Shown in pieces: positions 58,876 through 64,000 of a stretch of DNA of 64,000 nt. Every line of letters begins with the position of its first letter. Position 1 is the stretch's first letter. The stretch lies in NCBI RefSeq assembly GCF_052048135.1, contig NZ_JBNAIM010000001.1:1-64000 (forward strand). The letters run 5' to 3'. This DNA is from Pelagibacter sp052048135. Lineage in GTDB: Bacteria; Pseudomonadota; Alphaproteobacteria; Pelagibacterales; Pelagibacteraceae. The translations under genes were made by a program, and so were the position numbers. The notes under the pieces are model-generated. The model saw nothing but the letters and a program-made list of their open reading frames with translations, made no database searches and was not told the DNA's origin.

Positions 58876-61416
58876 AGTCCCACAACAACGTTTGTATTTT
58901 TTTCCTGAACCACATGGGCAGGGTTCATTTCTACTTATTTTTTTATTAATAGTTTTTTTTTGAGCTTTTTTCTCTATTAAGTTATTTTCACTTTCGGCAG
59001 GATTTTGAACAAGTTTTAAATTCATTAAGATTGTTATGAAGTCTAATTTTAATCTATCCAATAAATTTTCAAACAAATAGAAAGCCTCCTTTTTATACTC
59101 TACTAAAGGATCTCTTTGTCCATAAGATCTTAATCCAATTACCTGTCTTAATTGTTCTAAATATTGTATATGAGACTTCCAGTTCAGGTCAATTGTCTGT
59201 AAAAAAATTCTTTTTTCTATATCTTTTGATTGATCTTCACCTAATAATTTTTTTCTTTCTTCCCTAGCTTCCTGAAATTTTTTTCTTAATATCTGTTTAA
59301 TTTTCTCATCATCAGCATCGGTTATTTCCTTCAAATTAATATTTATAAAATTTTTACCCAAGATTGATTTCAATTTATTTTCAAAATCAGAGCTCTGTAA
59401 ATTATTTTTTTTCTTTATTTTTAGTTTTATTAAATCATTAATAATTTCATCTAAAAAGTTATCTGAGTAACTAAAAATTTTATCACTATTCATAGCATCT
59501 TCTCTTTGAGAGAATATTACATATCTTTGATCATTTAGAACATTATCAAATTTAATTAGTGTTTTTCTTATATCAAAATTTCTAGCCTCGACTTTTTGTT
59601 GTGCCCTTTCTAAAGCTTTATTAATCCAAGGATGATCAATACTTTCTCCATCTTTCAGACCAAGTTTCTCTAAAATGTTATTCATGGATTCAGATCCAAA
59701 GATCCTCATTAAATCATCTTCAAGACTTACAAAAAAAATTGAATTTCCCTCATCACCTTGACGCCCAGATCTACCTCTAGCTTGGTTATCAACTCTTCTA
59801 GACTCCATTCTTTCAGTACCAATTACAAATAAGCCACCTAGAGATTTAATTTTTTCTTTATTTAGTTTAAGTTCATCATCTGGTATTGAACCTTTTTTCC
59901 CACCTAGCTGAATGTCCACTCCTCTTCCAGATATACTGGTAGTAATTATTACTGAGCCTTCTTTTCCAGCATTGGATATAATTTCTGCTTCGTTTTCATG
60001 ATTTTTTGCGTTTAAAACTTGATGTTTTATATTTTCTTTTTTTAAAAGTTTTGAGTAAACTTCTGATTTGTTAATACTAGATGTAAAGATTAACAAAGGT
60101 TGCCCCTTTTTATGGCACTCCTTAATTTTAATAATTATTGCATTATTTTTTTCATTCTCAGTTCTAAAAATTTGATCATTAAAGTCTTTTCTTATCATCT
60201 TTTTATTCGTTGGAATGACTACAACTGGTAAACTGTAAATTTCGTAAAATTCTTGTGATTCCGTTATTGCAGTTCCAGTACATCCAGATAGCTTTTTATA
60301 CATCTTGAAATAATTTTGATAAGTAACTGATGCTAAGGTTTGATTTTCAGCTTTTATATGAATTCTTTCTTTAGCCTCGAGAGCCTGATGGAGCCCATCA
60401 CCAAATCTTCTACCCTCAAGAATTCTTCCAGTCAATTCATCAATTATTTTTAATTCATTGTTCTGAACAATGTAGTCTTTACCTTTCTGGAAAAGATGAT
60501 TTGCTCTTAAGGCTTGATTAACATGATGAACTAAACTTAGGTTTTCTGGATCATAAAAGTTATTATTTTTTAATATTCCTGCATTGGAAAAAATTTTTTC
60601 AACATGACTTATTCCATCATTAGTTAAAAGAACATTTTTATCTTTTTCATCAATTTCATAATCATTCTCTTTCAAATTATTTATTAATTTATCAATAGAA
60701 AGATATTGCGCTGTCCTATCTTCAGCTGCACCAGAAATGATTAATGGAGTTCTAGCTTCATCAATTAAGCAAGAATCTATTTCATCAACTATTGCAAAAA
60801 AATATTTTCTTTGTACCATTTCATATTTAGAAAATTTCATGTTATCTCTTAAATAATCAAAGCCAAGTTCACTGTTGGTTGCGTATGTTATGTCACAATT
60901 ATAATTTTTCTTTCTTTCTATATCGTCTTGATCATTATTTATGAAACCTGATGAAAGACCTAAAAAATTATATATTTTTCCCATTTCTTGAGCATCTCTT
61001 TTTGCCAAGTAATCATTCACTGTTACTATGTGTACTCCCTCTTTTTCTAGAGCATTTAAGTAAGCTGCGAGTGTAATTGTAAGAGTTTTACCTTCCCCAG
61101 TCCTCATTTCAGCGATTTTTCCCTCATGTAAAACTACACCTCCAATCAACTGAACATCAAAATGTCTTTCATTTCTTGTTCTTCTAGAGGCCTCCCTTAC
61201 TAACGCAAAAGCTTCTGGAAGTATTTGATCAAGGGTTATGCCACTTTTAATTTTTTCTTTAAATTCCTCAGTTTTTTTTGGAAACTCCGAATCATTATAT
61301 TGTTTTGTAACTTCCTCTAAAGAATTAATCTTTTTTATAATTTCTTCTATTCTGTCCAGCTCTCTTTGATTACTAGATTTTATGAATTTTGAGATAAAGT
61401 TTAGAGGATTTAACAT
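58870..61416 (-). CDS. secA: Preprotein translocase ATPase SecA
   Basis: Motor of Sec-dependent export. The 848-residue protein has Walker A MRTGEGKT (105-112), DEAD-like VDEIDSCLIDEARTPLIISG, TGTAITE, GRGVDIQLGG and QARGRSGRQGD. The C-terminal zinc motif (CPCGSGKKYKRCC, Cys833, Cys835, Cys844, Cys845) that binds SecB and phospholipids is complete. Length is slightly below average for alphaproteobacteria. The start is 65 bases from the divergent argJ. Confidence 0.97.
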   Translation of the reverse strand: MLNPLNFISKFIKSSNQRELDRIEEIIKKINSLEEVTKQYNDSEFPKKTEEFKEKIKSGITLDQILPEAFALVREASRRTRNERHFDVQLIGGVVLHEGKIAEMRTGEGKTLTITLAAYLNALEKEGVHIVTVNDYLAKRDAQEMGKIYNFLGLSSGFINNDQDDIERKKNYNCDITYATNSELGFDYLRDNMKFSKYEMVQRKYFFAIVDEIDSCLIDEARTPLIISGAAEDRTAQYLSIDKLINNLKENDYEIDEKDKNVLLTNDGISHVEKIFSNAGILKNNNFYDPENLSLVHHVNQALRANHLFQKGKDYIVQNNELKIIDELTGRILEGRRFGDGLHQALEAKERIHIKAENQTLASVTYQNYFKMYKKLSGCTGTAITESQEFYEIYSLPVVVIPTNKKMIRKDFNDQIFRTENEKNNAIIIKIKECHKKGQPLLIFTSSINKSEVYSKLLKKENIKHQVLNAKNHENEAEIISNAGKEGSVIITTSISGRGVDIQLGGKKGSIPDDELKLNKEKIKSLGGLFVIGTERMESRRVDNQARGRSGRQGDEGNSIFFVSLEDDLMRIFGSESMNNILEKLGLKDGESIDHPWINKALERAQQKVEARNFDIRKTLIKFDNVLNDQRYVIFSQREDAMNSDKIFSYSDNFLDEIINDLIKLKIKKKNNLQSSDFENKLKSILGKNFININLKEITDADDEKIKQILRKKFQEAREERKKLLGEDQSKDIEKRIFLQTIDLNWKSHIQYLEQLRQVIGLRSYGQRDPLVEYKKEAFYLFENLLDRLKLDFITILMNLKLVQNPAESENNLIEKKAQKKTINKKISRNEPCPCGSGKKYKRCCGTL

Positions 61417-61481
61417 CAGTTTTTGATTTATTATTTACTTATAACCTTTAATATAATCATAAAATAATAATTTTAAATAGC

Positions 61482-62783
61482 ATGGGTATTAATTTAACTA
61501 ATTTCTTGTCGTCTAAATCAAAAAGCAAGAGAATGATGGAGTTTCAAGATTTAGATCATATTGATGGTTTGTCAATTTCCACTGTAAGCGCTAATTTATA
61601 TAATAATATGAGAGATGATTTAGTTATGTTTTATTTTAGAGATGGTGCAAATCATGCCTCTCTTTATACACAGTCAAAAATTATATCAGAAAACATTAAA
61701 TGGAACTTAAATCAAAAAGTAAAAAAAATATTCTCATTGATTGTTAATACTAGGAATGCAAATTGTTTTACAGGCAAACAAGGCTATAAAAGCTTAGAAA
61801 AAATTGCAGAACTCACCTCTCAAAAATTAACAGAAAAACAAAAAGAAGATGAAGATCAGCCAAAAAAAATAAAATCTAAAGAAATAATTTTTGGTTGCAC
61901 AGGGACTATAGGTGAAACTTTTCCTGAGGAAAAAATATCTAGTAAGCTTCAAGAGCTTATAGACAAGATTAAGTATACCCAAAATAAATATGTTTGGATG
62001 AAAGCAGCCTTAGGCATTATGACAACTGACACTCAACCTAAAATGGCAATGGAAGAATGCACAATTGGAAATAGTAAAATAAAAATTTTTGGGGTTGCAA
62101 AAGGCTCAGGTATGATACAGCCTAACATGGCTACTACCTTAGCTTATATTTTTACTGATGCTGATATATCAAATGATATTTTAAAAAAACTTTTAAAAAA
62201 GAATATTTCAAATACTTTTAACGCAATTAGTTGTGATGGTGATACAAGCACAAATGATATGGTTTCGATTTTCTCAACTGGAAAATCAAAACATCCTAAA
62301 GTTCAAAGTATTAATGATGAAAAGATTAATGATTTTGATATTGCATTAAATAAAGTTTTATTAAATTTAGCAAAAAGAGTTGTTGCGGATGGCGAGGGGG
62401 CGTCAAAATTTGTGACGATAAATGTTGAAGGTTGTAAAAATGAAAATGATGCAAAAAAAATAGCTTTCTCAATTGCTAATTCACCATTAGTGAAAACAGC
62501 CATTTCAGGAGAAGATCCTAATTGGGGTAGAGTTGTGATGGCGATAGGTAAAGCTGGTATACAAGTAAATTATGAGAAACTCTCTATAAAATTTGGCAAT
62601 CTAAGTGTTGTACATAATGGAAAAATTAATTCGAATTATGATGAAAGCGAAGTATCTGAATACATGATGAGTGATAGCATTGATATTAATATTGATATTT
62701 CATGTGGTTCAAAAAGTTTTAAAGTTTATACAATGGATTTAACAAAAAAATATATTGAAATTAATGGGGACTACAGAAGTTGA
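61482..62783 (+). CDS. argJ: Arginine biosynthesis bifunctional protein ArgJ
   Basis: Transfers the acetyl group from acetylornithine to glutamate, recycling it, and in bifunctional forms can also acetylate glutamate from acetyl-CoA. The 433-residue protein is cleaved by itself: the autocatalytic site GSGMIQPNMATTL places the nucleophile Thr218. Other family parts are TGTIGETFP, TNDMVSIFSTG and SGEDPNWGRVVMAIG. It complements argB, argD and argF, so an acetyl-cycle pathway to ornithine and citrulline is nearly complete in this window (argC, argG, argH not seen). Confidence 0.94.
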   Translation: MGINLTNFLSSKSKSKRMMEFQDLDHIDGLSISTVSANLYNNMRDDLVMFYFRDGANHASLYTQSKIISENIKWNLNQKVKKIFSLIVNTRNANCFTGKQGYKSLEKIAELTSQKLTEKQKEDEDQPKKIKSKEIIFGCTGTIGETFPEEKISSKLQELIDKIKYTQNKYVWMKAALGIMTTDTQPKMAMEECTIGNSKIKIFGVAKGSGMIQPNMATTLAYIFTDADISNDILKKLLKKNISNTFNAISCDGDTSTNDMVSIFSTGKSKHPKVQSINDEKINDFDIALNKVLLNLAKRVVADGEGASKFVTINVEGCKNENDAKKIAFSIANSPLVKTAISGEDPNWGRVVMAIGKAGIQVNYEKLSIKFGNLSVVHNGKINSNYDESEVSEYMMSDSIDINIDISCGSKSFKVYTMDLTKKYIEINGDYRS

Positions 62784-62827
62784 AATATTTTATTGAAATT
62801 TAGATATTTATTATTAAGTAAAAACTT

Positions 62828-63256
62828 ATGATAAAATACAAATTAATTTGTAAAAAATGTAACTTTTCATTTGATAGCTGGTTTTCAACCTCAACAGAAT
62901 ATGAAAAACTTAAGAATAAGAATTTTCTAAATTGTCATAATTGTAACTCCAAAAAAGTAGAAAAAACTTTGATGGCGCCGAAATTAATAAATAAATCAAA
63001 ATTGAAAGATTTTAAAATAGAAAATGAAGAGAATAAGCAAATAAAAAATAAGATTAAAGAATATCAAAAATTTATAAAGAATAATTTTGATTATGTTGGA
63101 GATAACTTTGCATACGAAGCAAGATCTATTCACTACAATGAAAAAAGAAAAAGTAAGGGTATTTATGGAACTGCTACGAAAAGTGAAATTAAAGAGTTGA
63201 GAGATGAAGGAGTTGAAGCTGAAATGATACCTTGGATAGAGGATAAAAATAATTAA
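62828..63256 (+). CDS. DUF1178 family protein
   Basis: A 142-residue protein. The N-terminus MIKYKLICKKCNFSFDSWFSTSTEY and CHNCNSKKVEKTLMAPKL form a two-CxxC, zinc-ribbon-like start with the wording typical of DUF1178. The C-terminal half is helical and ends in a conserved-looking YGTATKSEIKELRDEGVE block. Function unknown. It converges with ubiG, overlapping by four bases. Confidence 0.85.
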   Translation: MIKYKLICKKCNFSFDSWFSTSTEYEKLKNKNFLNCHNCNSKKVEKTLMAPKLINKSKLKDFKIENEENKQIKNKIKEYQKFIKNNFDYVGDNFAYEARSIHYNEKRKSKGIYGTATKSEIKELRDEGVEAEMIPWIEDKNN

Positions 63257-63981
63257 ATTTTTCTAAATTTTCCAATATAATTAATTGACTTATCAGAACT
63301 AATTGACCATTTATCCTTAATAACATTAAATTTCATACCATCTAAACTTTCTAAATTTAAATTAAATTTTTTTGAAATATTAACTAGATCATCAGGCCTT
63401 ATAAATTTTTCCCATTCATGAGTGCCAATCGGAAGCCATCGCAAAATATATTCAGCACCAATAATTGCAAATATATATGATTTAAGTGTTTTATTTATTG
63501 TTGCTATAAACATAATGCCATCTTTCTTTAGAAGAGAGGCACTTGACTTTAAAAAATAATCAACATCTTCAACATGTTCAATTATTTCCATGTTTAAGAT
63601 AACATCAAATTTTATATCTGTCTTAAATTTTTCTGGTGATGTAGAAAAATATCTGATGTTTAATTTACTCTTTTTTGCATGTAATTTGGCTACTTGAATA
63701 TTTTTTTCTGAAGCATCTATTCCTGTTACATCCGCACCAAGTCTGCTCATGGGTTCTGATAATAATCCACCGCCGCATCCAATATCTAAAATCTTTAGTT
63801 TTTTCAGAGGTTTTCCGTCATTTTCTAGCTTAAAACTATTGATTAAGTTTTCTTTAATATATGAAATTCTTATAGGATTAAATTTATGCAAGGGTTTAAA
63901 TTTTCCTGATGGGTCCCACCATTCTTCAGCAATTCTAGAAAATTTTTCTATTTCTTCTTTATTTATTGTGTTAGTTTTCAT
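63253..63981 (-). CDS. ubiG: Ubiquinone biosynthesis O-methyltransferase
   Basis: Performs both O-methylations of ubiquinone synthesis. The 242-residue class I methyltransferase has the UbiG start FSRIAEEWWDPSGKFKPLHKFNPIR, motif I LDIGCGGGLLSEPMSRLGADVTGID, a NMEIIEHVEDVDYFL motif and the final GTHEWEKFIRPDDL. Length is normal. The start is complete (ATG 63981), 19 bases from the right edge. Confidence 0.96.
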   Translation of the reverse strand: MKTNTINKEEIEKFSRIAEEWWDPSGKFKPLHKFNPIRISYIKENLINSFKLENDGKPLKKLKILDIGCGGGLLSEPMSRLGADVTGIDASEKNIQVAKLHAKKSKLNIRYFSTSPEKFKTDIKFDVILNMEIIEHVEDVDYFLKSSASLLKKDGIMFIATINKTLKSYIFAIIGAEYILRWLPIGTHEWEKFIRPDDLVNISKKFNLNLESLDGMKFNVIKDKWSISSDKSINYIGKFRKI

Positions 63982-64000
63982 ATCTAAGTTGACTTTATAT

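Noticed and set aside
1..64000. CRISPR arrays, insertion sequences, prophage
   Set aside because: No regularly spaced repeats, transposase, integrase or phage structural genes were found.

Overview
This window is a compact, very AT-rich stretch of an alphaproteobacterial chromosome, most likely from the SAR11 clade (Pelagibacterales, 'Candidatus Pelagibacter'-like). The main reasons are the strong A+T bias, tiny or negative intergenic distances and a Lys/Asn/Ile-rich proteome. Typical alphaproteobacterial genes and gene orders support this: gcrA, regB, cobST with a J-domain gene facing bolA, murA-DUF2948-hisD-infA, rnd-kdsD-lptC-lptB, and pyrF-trpFBA-accD-folC. A tRNA-His without an encoded G-1 also fits. 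No insertion sequence, prophage, CRISPR array or rRNA gene is visible, and no gene-free stretch exceeds about 300 bases.

Layout. 1-1587: a truncated sugar-nucleotide epimerase/dehydratase and a SAM methyltransferase, which look like the end of a surface-glycan region closed by tRNA-Ser(GGA). 1799-8712: gyrB (short form), the redox sensor kinase regB, cobT/cobS/J-domain protein, bolA. 8701-14506: aroB/aroK, a 59-residue membrane peptide plus a large exported protein of unknown function, then def-fmt-truA. 14486-21893 (minus strand): SET-domain protein, histone-deacetylase-like hydrolase, dapE-dapD-HAD-argB, yidC-yidD-rnpA-rpmH. 21986-31861: a TVP38 membrane protein, tRNA-Thr, two tiny basic proteins, dcd-murA-DUF2948-hisD-infA, tRNA-Phe, a cold-shock gene with terminator, a possible histidine leader/attenuator, tRNA-His-hisS-hisZ-hisG, rmuC. 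31899-34379: a RecB-like nuclease, exonuclease I, thioredoxin. 34376-46797 (minus strand): folC, accD, trpA-trpB-trpF, pyrF, ihfB, rpsA, cmk, aroA, lptB, lptC, kdsD, rnd. 46815-63981: NDUFA9-like protein, gcrA, argD-argF, cytochrome c, kdsB-pheA, SRP RNA-dnaX-ybaB-recR, malate synthase glcB, accA, secA, argJ, DUF1178, ubiG.

How the genes work together. Amino-acid synthesis is heavily represented: arginine (argB, argD, argF, argJ), lysine/diaminopimelate (dapD, dapE), histidine (hisD, hisZ, hisG with hisS and tRNA-His), and aromatics (aroA, aroB, aroK, trpF, trpB, trpA, pheA). Envelope functions include kdsD/kdsB for Kdo, lptB/lptC, murA, yidC/secA and SRP RNA. Replication and repair are served by gyrB, dnaX, recR, rmuC, exonuclease I and the RecB-like nuclease. 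gcrA is the alphaproteobacterial cell-cycle regulator, and a consensus DnaA box lies upstream of it.

Most notable observations: (i) tRNA-Phe and tRNA-His both appear to replace the universal G18-U55 elbow pair with A18-G55, while the other two tRNAs here keep the normal pair; (ii) a short reading frame ending in His-Asn-His-Phe-His runs into a hairpin just before tRNA-His-hisS-hisZ-hisG; (iii) the tryptophan synthase beta subunit carries Asp where the catalytic Glu109 should be; (iv) a perfect DnaA box in the gcrA promoter region; (v) a SET methyltransferase next to a histone-deacetylase homologue; (vi) an AccA with a C-terminal membrane helix. All calls are from reading the sequence; no database search was possible.
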